Shown in pieces: positions 39,382 to 48,172 of a DNA stretch of 64,000 bases. How positions within the stretch are numbered: position 1 is the first letter of the stretch; each line of letters opens with the position of its first letter. The notes beneath the pieces are model-generated. The model did no database searches. It saw only the letters and a list, made by a program, of their open reading frames with translations, and was not told where the DNA came from. This DNA is from Cellulomonas carbonis. GTDB taxonomy: Bacteria; Actinomycetota; Actinomycetes; Actinomycetales; Cellulomonadaceae. Both the position numbers and the translations under genes were made by a program. The stretch covers positions 983,468 to 1,047,467 of the forward strand of contig NZ_BMEB01000001.1 in NCBI RefSeq assembly GCF_014636275.1. Reading direction: 5' to 3'.

Positions 39382-41217
39382 TCACCGCCGGCCGACGAAC
39401 CAGCCCCGGACCATCGCGGTGCGCGCCTCGAGCTGCTCCTCGGTCGCGGTCGCCACCTCGGGCCCGCCGCACCGCCTGCGCAGCTCGGTGTGCACCGTCC
39501 CGTGGGGCTGCCCGCTGCGCCGCGCCCACGCGCTGACCAGCGAGTTCAGCTCCTTGCGCAGGTCCGCGAGGCGGCGGTGGTCGACCACCGGGCGCGCGTC
39601 CGCCGCGTCGGCGCGGCCGCGCCCCCGACGGACCTGGTCGCTCTGCCGCTGGCTCAGCAGGGTCCGCACCTGGTCGGCGTCGAGCAGGCCCGGCAGCCCG
39701 AGGAAGTCGAGCTCCTCCTCCGAGCCGACGTCGGCACCGGTGCCGAACTCGCCCCCGTCGAACAGCACGCGGTCGAAGCTCGCCTGCGCCTCGAGGGCCT
39801 TGAACGTGCCGTCGACGCCGTCCGGGCCGACCGCGTCCGGGCCCTTCGCCTCGCGGTTCGCGTCGAGCAGGAGCAGGTCCTCCTCGGCCGGGGCGTCCTC
39901 ACCCGTCGGCCGGTCGAGCGCGTGGTCCCGCTCGAGCTCGAGCGTGGCCGCGAGCGCGAGCAGCTGCGGGACCGACGGCAGGAACACCGACGCCGTCTCT
40001 CCGCGCCGCCGGACGCGGACGAAGCGCCCGACCGCCTGCGCGAAGAACAGCGGCGTCGCGGTCGAGGTCGCGTAGACGCCGACGGCGAGCCGCGGCACGT
40101 CGACGCCCTCGGACACCATCCGCACCGCGACCATCCACCGCGAGTCGCCCGCCGAGAACTCGTCGATGCGGCTCGAGGCCCCGTCGTCGTCGGAGAGCAC
40201 GACGGTCGGCGCCTGGCCGGTGATCCGGCGCAGGTGGGCCGCGTAGGCACGCGCGTCGGTCTGGTCGGACGCGATGACGAGCGCGCCCGCGTCCGGCACG
40301 CTGCGGCGCACCTCGGACAGCCGCCGGTCCGCCGCGGCGAGCACGCTCGGGATCCACTCACCCTCGGGGTCGAGCGCCGTGCGCCACGCCTGGGCCGTCA
40401 TGTCCTTGGTCAGCGCCTCGCCGAGGCGGGCGCTCACCTCGTCGCCGGCGCGCGTGCGCCAGCGCATCTGGCCGCTGTACGACAGGAAGAGCACCGGGCG
40501 CACGACGCCGTCGCGCAGGGCGTCGCCGTAGCCGTAGGTGTAGTCCGCCACCGAGCGCCGCACGCCGTCGGTGTCCGGCGCGTAGGTCACGAACGGGATC
40601 GGCGCCGTGTCCGAGCGGAAGGGCGTCCCGGTGAGGGCGAGCCGACGCGTCGCGCCCTCGAACGCCTCGCGCACCGCGTCGCCCCACGACAGCGCGTCCC
40701 CTCCGTGGTGCACCTCGTCGAGGATCACCAGGGTCGGCGCCGCGGCGGTGCGCGCAGCGTGCAGCGCGGGCTTGGTCGCGACCTGCGCGTAGGTCAGCGC
40801 GACGCCGTCGAAGTGGTGCCCGTGCCTGCCCTGGCTGTTGCGGAAGTTCGGGTCCAGGTGGATGCCGACGCGCGCGGCGGCGTCGGCCCACTGGCGCTTC
40901 AGGTGGTCGGTGGGCGCGACGACCGTGACGCGGCGCACGACCCCGCGCTCGAGCAGGTTCGTCGCGATGCGCAGCGCGAACGTCGTCTTGCCCGCGCCGG
41001 GGGTCGCGACCGCGAGGAAGTCCCGCGGCTGGCGGCTCTCGTACGCCTCGAGGGCGGCCGCCTGCCACGCGCGCAGCTTGTGCGCCGTGCCCCACGGCGC
41101 ACGCGACGGGAACGCGGGCGACAGGTGCGAGGCAGCGGTCGCGGACGGCGCGGCCATCGAGCCCTGTCCGTGGTGCGGGCCGGGCTGGTGGCGTGCGCCG
41201 TGGTGCGGGCGGGTCAC
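39382..41217 (-). CDS. DEAD/DEAH-box superfamily II helicase
   Basis: About 611 residues. The N-terminal motor has Q-like LRAWQAAALEAYE, Walker A ATPGAGKTT, motif Ia VVAPTDHLKRQW, motif II LVILDEVHHGG and motif III ALTGTPFRSD. The second motor has MVAVRMVSEGVDVPRLAVG and QAVGRFVRVRRRG (motifs V and VI). It has the look of the ComF/UvrB-like actinobacterial helicases of unknown task that sit next to DUF3039. The C-terminal 150 residues hold a helical region (LADLRKELNSLVSAWARRSG). I take GTG 41217, which overlaps the DUF3039 stop as GTGA. ATG 41157 is an alternative that drops 20 His/Pro-rich residues. Confidence 0.88.
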   Translation of the reverse strand: MTRPHHGARHQPGPHHGQGSMAAPSATAASHLSPAFPSRAPWGTAHKLRAWQAAALEAYESRQPRDFLAVATPGAGKTTFALRIATNLLERGVVRRVTVVAPTDHLKRQWADAAARVGIHLDPNFRNSQGRHGHHFDGVALTYAQVATKPALHAARTAAAPTLVILDEVHHGGDALSWGDAVREAFEGATRRLALTGTPFRSDTAPIPFVTYAPDTDGVRRSVADYTYGYGDALRDGVVRPVLFLSYSGQMRWRTRAGDEVSARLGEALTKDMTAQAWRTALDPEGEWIPSVLAAADRRLSEVRRSVPDAGALVIASDQTDARAYAAHLRRITGQAPTVVLSDDDGASSRIDEFSAGDSRWMVAVRMVSEGVDVPRLAVGVYATSTATPLFFAQAVGRFVRVRRRGETASVFLPSVPQLLALAATLELERDHALDRPTGEDAPAEEDLLLLDANREAKGPDAVGPDGVDGTFKALEAQASFDRVLFDGGEFGTGADVGSEEELDFLGLPGLLDADQVRTLLSQRQSDQVRRGRGRADAADARPVVDHRRLADLRKELNSLVSAWARRSGQPHGTVHTELRRRCGGPEVATATEEQLEARTAMVRGWFVGRR

Positions 41218-41576
41218 CGTCCGCCGGTGGAGTCGGAACCGGAACCGGAGCCGCCGCCGGAGTCCCCGCCGTCCTGCGGCTCGCGCAGGCCCTCGTAGAT
41301 CTCCTTGCAGATGGGGCACACGGGGAACTTCTGCGGGTCCCGTCCGGGCACCCACACCTTCCCGCACAGCGCGACGACGGCGTTGCCGGTCATCGCGGAC
41401 TCGAGGATCTTCTCCTTGCGCACGTAGTGCGAGAAGCGCTCGTGGTCCCCGGGCTCGACCTCCTCGCGGGTCTCGGTCCGCTCGAGCACGCTCGTGGAGG
41501 TGCCGCCGCCGTCGGCGGGCTCCCCCGGGTTCCTGTGCTCGAACGGGTCCGAGGGTCCGCTGGGGGTCTGGCTCAT
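41214..41576 (-). CDS. DUF3039 family protein
   Basis: About 120 residues. The central part (HERFSHYVRKEKILESAMTG, VVALCGKVWVPGRDP, FPVCPICKEIYEGL) matches DUF3039, with a cysteine and a CPIC pair that probably bind zinc. The N-terminal 40 residues and the Gly/Ser-rich end are disordered. The family nearly always lies beside an SF2 helicase in actinobacteria. Here the two genes overlap by 4 bases, which suggests a joint role in nucleic-acid metabolism. Function unknown. Confidence 0.88.
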   Translation of the reverse strand: MSQTPSGPSDPFEHRNPGEPADGGGTSTSVLERTETREEVEPGDHERFSHYVRKEKILESAMTGNAVVALCGKVWVPGRDPQKFPVCPICKEIYEGLREPQDGGDSGGGSGSGSDSTGGR

Positions 41577-41659
41577 GCGCGCCAGTCTACGTCGCGGGCC
41601 CGACACGACCGGGGAGCCCGGCGGCGCCGGGCGGGGTGACGAACGCGACCCCGGCGCGG

Positions 41660-42442
41660 TCACAGGCCCTGCCACGCGGGCTTGTGCCGCCATGCGTCGC
41701 GGTAGTAGTCGGCGAGCTGCAGGCGGCTCGCGGCCGCCTCGTCGACGAGCACCGTCACGTGCGGGTGCATCTGGAGCACCGTCGCGGGCCACAGCGCGCT
41801 CACCGCGCCCTCGACGAGGTGGTGCACGGCCTCGGCCTTCGCACGTCCGGTCGCGAGCAGCACGAGGTGGCGCGCCGCCAGGATGGTCCCGAGCCCCTGC
41901 GTGAGGACGTGCTGGGGAACCGCCTCCGCGTCGCCGTCGAAGAAGCGCGCGTTGTCCTGCCGGGTCTGCTCGGTGAGCGTCTTGACCCGCGTGCGCGACG
42001 CGAGCGACGACCCCGGCTCGTTGAACGCGACGTGGCCGTCGGTCCCGATCCCGAGGACCTGCAGGTCGACGCCGCCCGCCGCGGCGATCGCCTCCTCGTA
42101 GCGGCGGCACGCCGCGGGCAGGTCCTCCGCCGTGCCGTCAGGTCCCTGGACGGCGTCCGGGTCGAGGTCGACGCGCGAGACGAGCTCGCGGTCGATCACC
42201 GCCCGGTACCGCTCGGGGTGGTCGGCCGGCAGGCCCACGTACTCGTCGAGGAGGAAGCCACGCGCCCGGGCGAACGACAGCCCCTCCTCGGCGTGCCGGC
42301 GCGCCAGCTCGTCGTACAGGGCGAGCGGGCTGGACCCCGTCGCGAGGCCCAGGACGGCGTCCGGCCGGCGGGACAGCAGTGCGCCGACGGCGTCGGCGGC
42401 GAGGCGGGCGAGCTGCGGACCCGGTGCGATGACGACCTCCAT
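41660..42442 (-). CDS. nagB: Glucosamine-6-phosphate deaminase
   Basis: About 260 residues. It converts GlcN-6-P to fructose-6-P and ammonia, the last step of the amino-sugar route. Motifs are VLGLATGSSPLALYDEL (phosphate loop), FLLDEYVGLPADHPERY and LGIGTDGHVAFNEPGSSLASRT in parts, with the catalytic Asp and His. The ATG at 42442 overlaps the ROK kinase stop as TGATG. A GTG one codon earlier is possible. It is the last gene of the importer operon. Confidence 0.95.
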   Translation of the reverse strand: MEVVIAPGPQLARLAADAVGALLSRRPDAVLGLATGSSPLALYDELARRHAEEGLSFARARGFLLDEYVGLPADHPERYRAVIDRELVSRVDLDPDAVQGPDGTAEDLPAACRRYEEAIAAAGGVDLQVLGIGTDGHVAFNEPGSSLASRTRVKTLTEQTRQDNARFFDGDAEAVPQHVLTQGLGTILAARHLVLLATGRAKAEAVHHLVEGAVSALWPATVLQMHPHVTVLVDEAAASRLQLADYYRDAWRHKPAWQGL

Positions 42443-43452
42443 CACGCCACCGTGGCCGTCGTCGGCCGGGCAGGCAAGGGGCCCGCGGCGTGTCCCGGTC
42501 CGCGCCCGGCGTCCCGACCCACCAGCGCCGCGAGCGCGGCGCCGACCGGTGCGACGCGCGCTCCCGGCGGCGCGAGCCGGACGCGGTCGGCGAGCCCGAG
42601 GGTGGCGAGGAAGGACGACGCCGCCTCACGACGACCGAGGGCGCGGCGCACCGCGACGAGGAGCGGCTCGCCGACCTCGCTCACGCCGCCGCCCAGGACG
42701 ACGTGCTCGACGTCGACCGTGAGGGTCAGCGTCTGGACCGCGGTCGCGACGGCGTCGGCGAAGCGGTCCCGGACGCGCACGGCGTCGACGTCCCCCGCGG
42801 CCGCCGCCCGGAACAGGTGCGCGGGCGCCGGGACGCCGTCGGGCGACGGCCAGGCCGCGTCGATCGCCGACCCCGACGCGTAGAGCTCGAGGCACCCGAC
42901 CTGACCGCACGCGCAGCGCGGGCCGTCCGCCGCGTACGGCACGTGCCCCACCTCACCCGCGGCGCCGCGGTGACCACGGCGCAGCCGGCCGTCCAGCAGC
43001 AGGCCCGCGGCGACACCCGTGCCGAGCGCGAGGAACGCGAGGTCGCCCTCGAGGCCGAGCACGTGCGCGGCGCCCAGCGCGGCGACGTTGAGGTCGTTCT
43101 CGACCGTGACGGGCACCCCGAGCGCACCCGCGAGGCGCGCACCGAGCGGCTCGGGCTCGACGATGCCCAGGTTCACCGCGTGCGCGACCGTGCCGGCGCC
43201 CGGGAGCACGAGCCCGGGGACGCCCACGCCGACCGCCCCGACCTCGGCGCCGGGCACGAGCGCCGCGAGCCGTCCCGCGAGCGCGTCGACCGCGAGCGTC
43301 GCGGTCGCCACGACGCCGTCGGCACCGTGCCGCACCGCGAACCGGTCCTCCGCGACCACCGCGCCGTCCACGAGCAGCACGCCGTGCACCTTGGTGCCGC
43401 CGATGTCCAGGCCCACGACCACCTCGCGCGCGGACGCGACGTCGCCGCGCAT
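42442..43452 (-). CDS. ROK-family sugar kinase, probable GlcNAc kinase
   Basis: About 336 residues. The ATP-binding LDIGGTKVHGVLL (about 15-27), the GVPGLVLP and ENDLNVAALGAA sugar site, FLALGTGVAAGLLLDG and the ROK zinc motif CACGQVGCLELYASG with GEVGHV are all present. It has no HTH domain, unlike the repressor at 46943. Placed between an importer and nagB, it most likely phosphorylates N-acetylglucosamine released by the GH20 domain. Glucokinase activity cannot be excluded. ATG 43452 overlaps the permease stop (TGATG). Confidence 0.9.
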   Translation of the reverse strand: MRGDVASAREVVVGLDIGGTKVHGVLLVDGAVVAEDRFAVRHGADGVVATATLAVDALAGRLAALVPGAEVGAVGVGVPGLVLPGAGTVAHAVNLGIVEPEPLGARLAGALGVPVTVENDLNVAALGAAHVLGLEGDLAFLALGTGVAAGLLLDGRLRRGHRGAAGEVGHVPYAADGPRCACGQVGCLELYASGSAIDAAWPSPDGVPAPAHLFRAAAAGDVDAVRVRDRFADAVATAVQTLTLTVDVEHVVLGGGVSEVGEPLLVAVRRALGRREAASSFLATLGLADRVRLAPPGARVAPVGAALAALVGRDAGRGPGHAAGPLPARPTTATVA

Positions 43453-44399
43453 CAGCCCTTCACCGCCCCGGCCACGAGACCGGCCGTCATGCGGTGCTGG
43501 ACGACGAGGAAGAAGCAGATGACCGGCACGGCGATCAGGGTCGCACCTGCCATGACGACGCCCCAGTCGGTGGCCCGGTTCGCCTCGACGAGGCCCTGCA
43601 GCCACAGCGGCAGCGTGCGCCGGGCCGGGTCCGTCATGACGACGAGGGCGAGCGTGTACTCGTTCCACGCCTGGAGGAAGCCGTAGACGCCCGACGCGAC
43701 GAGCCCGGGGGCGAGGAGCGGGAACGTGATGCGGAAGAACGCACCCGTCCGCGACAGCCCGTCCACGGTCCCGGCCTCCTCGAGCTCGACCGGGACGCCC
43801 TGCACGAACCCCCGGAGCATCCAGATCGTGAAGGGCAGGACGGCCGCGACGTACACGATGCTCAGCCCCGCGACGCGGTTGACGAGTCCCCAGCCGTCGA
43901 GCATCTGGTACTGCGAGATGAACAGCCCCTCGGCAGGGATCATCTGGACGACGAGCACCGTGACCACGAACGACCTCCGGCCCCGGAACCGGAACCGGCT
44001 CACCGCGAGCGCGGCGAGGAACGCGAACAGGATCGCGACGACGAGCACGATCGCGGTCACCGCGAGGCTCGTGCGGAAGGCCGTGTAGAAGGTGGGGTCC
44101 GCGAGCACGCGGCGCACGTTGGACAGCGTCCCGTCGACGGGGAAGAACGTGGGGTCGGGCGTGCGCAGCCGGTTGGTCGGCAGGAACGCGCTGACGACCA
44201 TCCAGTAGATCGGGAAGACCCACAGCAGCGCGACGACGACGGCGAGCGCGCCGAGCAGCCACCGGACAGCGACCGCACCGGCCCCGCCGCGGCGACGTCC
44301 GCCCGTGCCGTCGGGTCGCACGACGGCGCGCCGTGGCGGGTCGCCCGCGCTCGCGTCGCGTCCCCTGGCCACCTCGACGGTGCTGGTCGGCCGGCTCAC
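43452..44399 (-). CDS. ABC sugar transporter permease, MalG type
   Basis: About 315 residues with six membrane helices. The EAA loop, where the ATPase docks, reads ELEEAGTVDGLSRTGAFFRITFPLL in parts. A 45-residue Arg-rich N-terminal extension precedes the first helix. It pairs with the permease upstream to form the channel of a CUT1-type importer. No ATPase gene is present, so a shared MsiK-like ATPase encoded elsewhere is likely, as in other actinobacteria. GTG 44399 overlaps the stop of the first permease (GTGA). Confidence 0.92.
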   Translation of the reverse strand: MSRPTSTVEVARGRDASAGDPPRRAVVRPDGTGGRRRGGAGAVAVRWLLGALAVVVALLWVFPIYWMVVSAFLPTNRLRTPDPTFFPVDGTLSNVRRVLADPTFYTAFRTSLAVTAIVLVVAILFAFLAALAVSRFRFRGRRSFVVTVLVVQMIPAEGLFISQYQMLDGWGLVNRVAGLSIVYVAAVLPFTIWMLRGFVQGVPVELEEAGTVDGLSRTGAFFRITFPLLAPGLVASGVYGFLQAWNEYTLALVVMTDPARRTLPLWLQGLVEANRATDWGVVMAGATLIAVPVICFFLVVQHRMTAGLVAGAVKG

Positions 44400-45361
44400 A
44401 GGTCCTCCTCCTGGCGCAGCATGCGGCGGATGTAGAAGGCGGTCAGCGCGAGCGTGAGGACGAGCATGATCGTCGCCATCGCGCCGGCCATGGAGAACTC
44501 CTTGGCGAGCGAGTAGATGTACGTCCCGAGCAGGTGCGTCTCGCGTGTGGGCGCCCCCGCCCGCTGCAGGACGTAGATCTGCGTGAAGACCCGCAGGTCC
44601 CAGATGACCTGGAGGAGCAGGACGACGAAGAGGACCGGCTTGACCATCGGGACCGTGACGAGCCGGAACCGCTGCCACGCGTTCGCGCCGTCGAGCTGCG
44701 CCGCCTCCATCGTCTCGGCGGGCACCTGGAGCAGGCCCGCGTAGACCGTGAACACCACGAACGGCACCGACATCCACACGACGACCACGGTCGCGACCGC
44801 GTAGAACGACAGCGGCTCGATGAGCCACGAGTGGTACCGCATGCCCTCCATGCCGAGCGGCTCGGCGAGCAGCCAGTTGACGACGCCGTACTGGGAGTCG
44901 AACAGCCACTGCCACACCGTCATCGTGGCGAGCACCGGGGTGCCCCACGCGAGCAGCATGCTCACCTGGAGCGTCATCCGGGCCGCTCGGCCCACGCGCG
45001 CCATGAGCACCGCGAGCGCCATCCCGATCGCCATCGTCAGCAGGGCGTTGACGAGGCAGAACGCGATCGAGCGGCCGATGACGGCCCACACGTAGGGGTC
45101 CGACAGCAGGGTCGTGTAGTTGTCGAGGCCGACCCACTCGGCCGGTCGCCCGAACTGCTGGGCGAGCCCGTACTCCTGGAAGGAGAGCACGAGCTGGCGC
45201 GCGAGCGGGTAGCCGAGCCCGACGAGGATCCCGACCGTCGCCGGCACGAGCAGGAGGTGTGCGCCGAGCGCGGGGCGGCGGCGTCGTCGGCCGGTCGCCG
45301 GGGCCGGCGAGAAGGGCGGTGGCGCCGGCGTCGCGGCGCGACCGGCGGGCAGGGCGGACAT
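44396..45361 (-). CDS. ABC sugar transporter permease, MalF type
   Basis: About 321 residues, six membrane helices after a Pro/Ala/Arg-rich start. The EAA motif is ETMEAAQLDGANAWQRFRLVTVPM. Helix starts include LLLVPATVGILVGLGYPLA and SFYAVATVVVVWMSVPFVVF. ATG 45361 is preceded by GTGGAG. It lies 134 bases after the solute-binding protein gene, and a long hairpin occupies that gap. Confidence 0.92.
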   Translation of the reverse strand: MSALPAGRAATPAPPPFSPAPATGRRRRRPALGAHLLLVPATVGILVGLGYPLARQLVLSFQEYGLAQQFGRPAEWVGLDNYTTLLSDPYVWAVIGRSIAFCLVNALLTMAIGMALAVLMARVGRAARMTLQVSMLLAWGTPVLATMTVWQWLFDSQYGVVNWLLAEPLGMEGMRYHSWLIEPLSFYAVATVVVVWMSVPFVVFTVYAGLLQVPAETMEAAQLDGANAWQRFRLVTVPMVKPVLFVVLLLQVIWDLRVFTQIYVLQRAGAPTRETHLLGTYIYSLAKEFSMAGAMATIMLVLTLALTAFYIRRMLRQEEDL

Positions 45362-45425
45362 GAGGGCTCCACGGAGGTCGGAGGTCGGGTGCCGGGGCAC
45401 GGGCGAGGCATCCGCGCGGCCCGGT

Positions 45426-45491
45426 GCACGCCGGGCGGTCCGCCCGACGGGTGACGTGGGACGTCACCCGTCGGGGCGCCGCCCGGCGTGC
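45426..45491 (-). terminator. Long hairpin between solute-binding protein and permease genes
   Basis: Outer arms of 13 bp (45426-45438 with 45479-45491) and inner arms of 14 bp (45444-45457 with 45461-45474) form one long, slightly bulged stem with a 3-base loop, starting 4 bases past the binding-protein stop. Such structures act as partial terminators or mRNA stabilisers and raise the ratio of binding protein to permease. This role is inferred. Confidence 0.7.
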
Positions 45492-45495
45492 GGCG

Positions 45496-46860
45496 TCAGC
45501 TCAGCGTGTCGGCGATGAGCCGGTCGGTCTCCGCCGCCGTCGTCACGAGGTCCGCCCCGCTCGCGACCTTCTGGAAGAAGTCCTCGAGGATGCGCGCGCC
45601 CTCGACGTCGGCCCACTTCTCGGCCGGCGGCGTGAGCTTCGCGTCGAGCGCGGCCGCGATGGCCGCCTGCGAGTACGCGTCGTCACCCATCGCGGACGTG
45701 TAGGTGCTGTTGCCGGGGATCAGCCCGCCCTCGGCGAGCATCGTCTGGTACTCCTCGCTGAAGATCAGCCGGATGAGCTCGGCCGCGAGCTCCTGGTTCT
45801 GGCTCTTGGCCGGGATCGCGATGTTCGAGCCGCCCGCGAACACCGTCGCGACCTCGCCCGCGGTCGGGCCGGGCAGCGGGAAGATGCCGGTCCGCTCCTC
45901 GTTGCACGCCTGCTGCTCGGCCCTCAGGGCCGTGGCCTCGTCCGAGGTGTCCTCCGGGTCGACGCCCTTGTTGCACTCGGGCAGGTCGATGCTCCAGCGC
46001 GCCCACGTCGGCGCGGAGAACATCGCGGCCTCGCCGTTGTTGAACGGCACCCACGGCTCGTTCGAGTCGGCGTCGCGCGGGGCGGACGTGGCCTCGGTGA
46101 ACAGACGCTGCACCTCGGCGAGCGCCTCCTGCGACTCGGGGCTGCTCAGCGCACCGGTCCACTGGTCGCCGTCCTGCACGGCGAGCTCACCGCCGTACGT
46201 GTAGATCCAGGCGGTGCCGTTGTACCAGTCCTGTCCCGGGAACCAGAAGCCCGAGAAGGCCGGCGTCCCCGAGGGGTTGGCCTCCTGCAGCGCGATCGCC
46301 GTCTCGGTGAACTCGTCGAGCGTCGTGGGCACCTCGAGCCCCGCCGCCTCGAGCAGGTCCTTGCGGTAGAAGACCGCACGCGCGCCGGAGTAGTACGGCA
46401 GGGCGTACACGGTGCCGTCGACCGAGCCGGCCTCGACGAAGCCCTGGAGGAGGTCCTCGCCGCCGACCTCCTCGTACAGGTCGGTGACGTCGGCGAACGC
46501 GCCGGCGTAGGTGAACGCGGCGGCCTGGGTGTTGCCGATCTCGACGACGTCGGGCGTCTGGGACTCCGACGTCAGCGCGGTCTGCAGGCGCGGCACGAGG
46601 CCGTTCCAGTCCTGCTCCTCGATCACGAGGGTCGAGCCGGGGTTCTGCTCCTCGAAGGTCTCCACGAGCCACGTGCGCAGCTCGTCCGACGTGTCGCCGC
46701 CGTTGAGCCAGAGCCGGATCTCGGCGCCCTCGGAGACCGCGTCGCCGCTGCCGCTGCCGCTGCCCTCGCCGCCCGAGCCGTCGTCGCCTTCGCCACCGCC
46801 GCAGGCGGACAGCGCGAGGACCGCGGCGAGCGTGAGAGCACCACTACGTACGATTCTCAC
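45496..46860 (-). CDS. Sugar-binding lipoprotein of an ABC importer
   Basis: About 454 residues. The signal peptide ends in the lipobox LALSACGGG (Cys about 20), followed by a Gly/Ser/Asp linker and a CUT1-type binding domain (ADVTDLYEEVGGEDLL, YALPYYSGARAVFYRKDLLEAAG, FNNGEAAMFSAPTWARW, VFAGGSNIAIPAKSQN). It captures the substrate outside the membrane for the two permeases. Position in a locus with a hexosaminidase and NagB indicates N,N'-diacetylchitobiose or a similar GlcNAc-glycoside. Residue-level proof of the ligand is not possible. Starts at GTG 46860 with AGGAAGG upstream. The ROK repressor ends 82 bases before it, probably in the same transcript. Confidence 0.92.
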   Translation of the reverse strand: MRIVRSGALTLAAVLALSACGGGEGDDGSGGEGSGSGSGDAVSEGAEIRLWLNGGDTSDELRTWLVETFEEQNPGSTLVIEEQDWNGLVPRLQTALTSESQTPDVVEIGNTQAAAFTYAGAFADVTDLYEEVGGEDLLQGFVEAGSVDGTVYALPYYSGARAVFYRKDLLEAAGLEVPTTLDEFTETAIALQEANPSGTPAFSGFWFPGQDWYNGTAWIYTYGGELAVQDGDQWTGALSSPESQEALAEVQRLFTEATSAPRDADSNEPWVPFNNGEAAMFSAPTWARWSIDLPECNKGVDPEDTSDEATALRAEQQACNEERTGIFPLPGPTAGEVATVFAGGSNIAIPAKSQNQELAAELIRLIFSEEYQTMLAEGGLIPGNSTYTSAMGDDAYSQAAIAAALDAKLTPPAEKWADVEGARILEDFFQKVASGADLVTTAAETDRLIADTLS

Positions 46861-46942
46861 GTGAGGTTCCTTCCTGGTGGAGGACGGTGCTGGCGGCACC
46901 GCCGCTGGGGGGTTTCTCGCTGCACGACCGGCCGGCTCGGGG

Positions 46943-48091
46943 TCAGGTGACCCCGAGCTGGCCGGACAGGACCAGCACGGCGGCCCCGCTGAGGGCGCCG
47001 TCCTCCCCGAGGCTCGTCATCCGCAGCTGCACGCGGCCGCCGATGACGGGCATGGTCCGCTCCCTCAGGGCGTCGAGCGCCGCCGAGCGGAGGGGCCCGT
47101 CGAGGAGCTCCGGAGGGCCCGAGAGGACGATCTCCGAGAGGTTGAGGGCGCTCACGACCGGCGCGAGCACGATGCCGAGACGTCGACCGACGGCGGCGAG
47201 CACCTGCTCGCGCTCGTCCGCGCCCAGGCCCGCCGTCCGGCGGCGCAGCGCCGGGACCGACAGGACCGTCTCGAGGCAGCCGCTCCGGCCGCACGCGCAG
47301 CGCTCGGGCGGGGCGAGCAGCGACGTGCCGGGTGCGTCGCGCTCGTCGACCACGGTGACGTGCCCGATCTCGCCCGCGGCGTGGCCGTCGCCCTGCACGA
47401 GCGACCCGTCGACGACGATCCCCGCCCCGACGCCCTCGCCCACCGTGAGGACCACGAGGCCGCGGCCGTCGGCACCGCCGTACGTGAACTCGCCGAGGCA
47501 CGCGGTGTTGGCGTCGTTGGCGACGTGGACGGGCAGGCCGAGCGCGTCGGCGAGGGTCGCGGCGAGCGGCACGTCGAACCACCCGCGGTTGGGCGCCTCC
47601 AGCACGGTCCCGTCGGCGTCGACCACGCCGGGCGAGCCGACGCCCACGCCGAGGACGGGCTGGGTCGCGGCGTCGACGAGCTCGGCGCAGAAGGTCACGA
47701 GCGCGTCGACGGCCTCCTGGCCCGTGCGTCCGTCGACGGGGGCCGCACGTCGCTCGAGGACCTGCCCGGTGAGGTCGAGCACGGCGCCGTGCATGACGGC
47801 GTCCGCCGCGAGGTCCACCGCCACGACCTGGAACGCCTCGGTGCGCAGCCCGACGAGCGTCGCGGGCTTGCCGACCCTCCCCTCGGCGCGGACGCCGAGC
47901 TCGGCGACGAGGCCGTCCGCGACGAGCGACGCGACGAGGTCGGACACCGTCACCTTGGTGAGGCCGGTCGACCGCGCGAGGTCGGCGCGCGACAGCGGGC
48001 CGTCGTGGAAGAGGCGCTGCAGGACCATCGCACGGTGGTGCGTCCGGGCGTCCTCGGGCAGCACCTTCGTCGTCGGCCGGAGCGTTCTCAC
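46943..48091 (-). CDS. ROK-family transcriptional repressor (NagC-like)
   Basis: About 382 residues. The N-terminal winged HTH (VLQRLFHDGPLSRADLARSTG then LTKVTVSDLVASLVADGLVAE) precedes a ROK sugar-binding domain with GVGVGSPGVV, ANDANTACLGE, VLTVGEGVGAGIVVDG and zinc-site CACGRSGCLE. It should repress the importer operon and the divergent NagA-GH20 gene until a GlcNAc derivative binds. An imperfect palindrome in the 80-base divergent gap is the likely operator. GTG 48091 lies very close to it, so the transcript may be nearly leaderless. Confidence 0.9.
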   Translation of the reverse strand: MRTLRPTTKVLPEDARTHHRAMVLQRLFHDGPLSRADLARSTGLTKVTVSDLVASLVADGLVAELGVRAEGRVGKPATLVGLRTEAFQVVAVDLAADAVMHGAVLDLTGQVLERRAAPVDGRTGQEAVDALVTFCAELVDAATQPVLGVGVGSPGVVDADGTVLEAPNRGWFDVPLAATLADALGLPVHVANDANTACLGEFTYGGADGRGLVVLTVGEGVGAGIVVDGSLVQGDGHAAGEIGHVTVVDERDAPGTSLLAPPERCACGRSGCLETVLSVPALRRRTAGLGADEREQVLAAVGRRLGIVLAPVVSALNLSEIVLSGPPELLDGPLRSAALDALRERTMPVIGGRVQLRMTSLGEDGALSGAAVLVLSGQLGVT

Positions 48092-48097
48092 ATTCGT

Positions 48098-48116
48098 TAG
48101 TGAACCTTCCTTACTA
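48098..48116. promoter_or_regulatory. Candidate ROK-repressor operator
   Basis: tagtgaaccttccttacta: outer half-sites TAGTnA and TnACTA are inversely related over 19 bases. ROK repressors bind pseudo-palindromes with conserved outer TTnGT/ACnAA-like halves. It sits between the two divergent starts, and TACTAT at 48112-48117 could be the -10 box of the nagA-GH20 gene, so binding would block it directly. Confidence 0.55.
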
Positions 48117-48172
48117 TGCTGACGTCAACACCCGATGATCGGACGAGCAGCCCCACCGGACCGGAGGACGAC

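Noticed and set aside
42442..44262. A 606-residue fusion of permease-phase sequence and ROK kinase
   Set aside because: The N-terminal part is the permease gene read out of phase. The real kinase begins at 43452.
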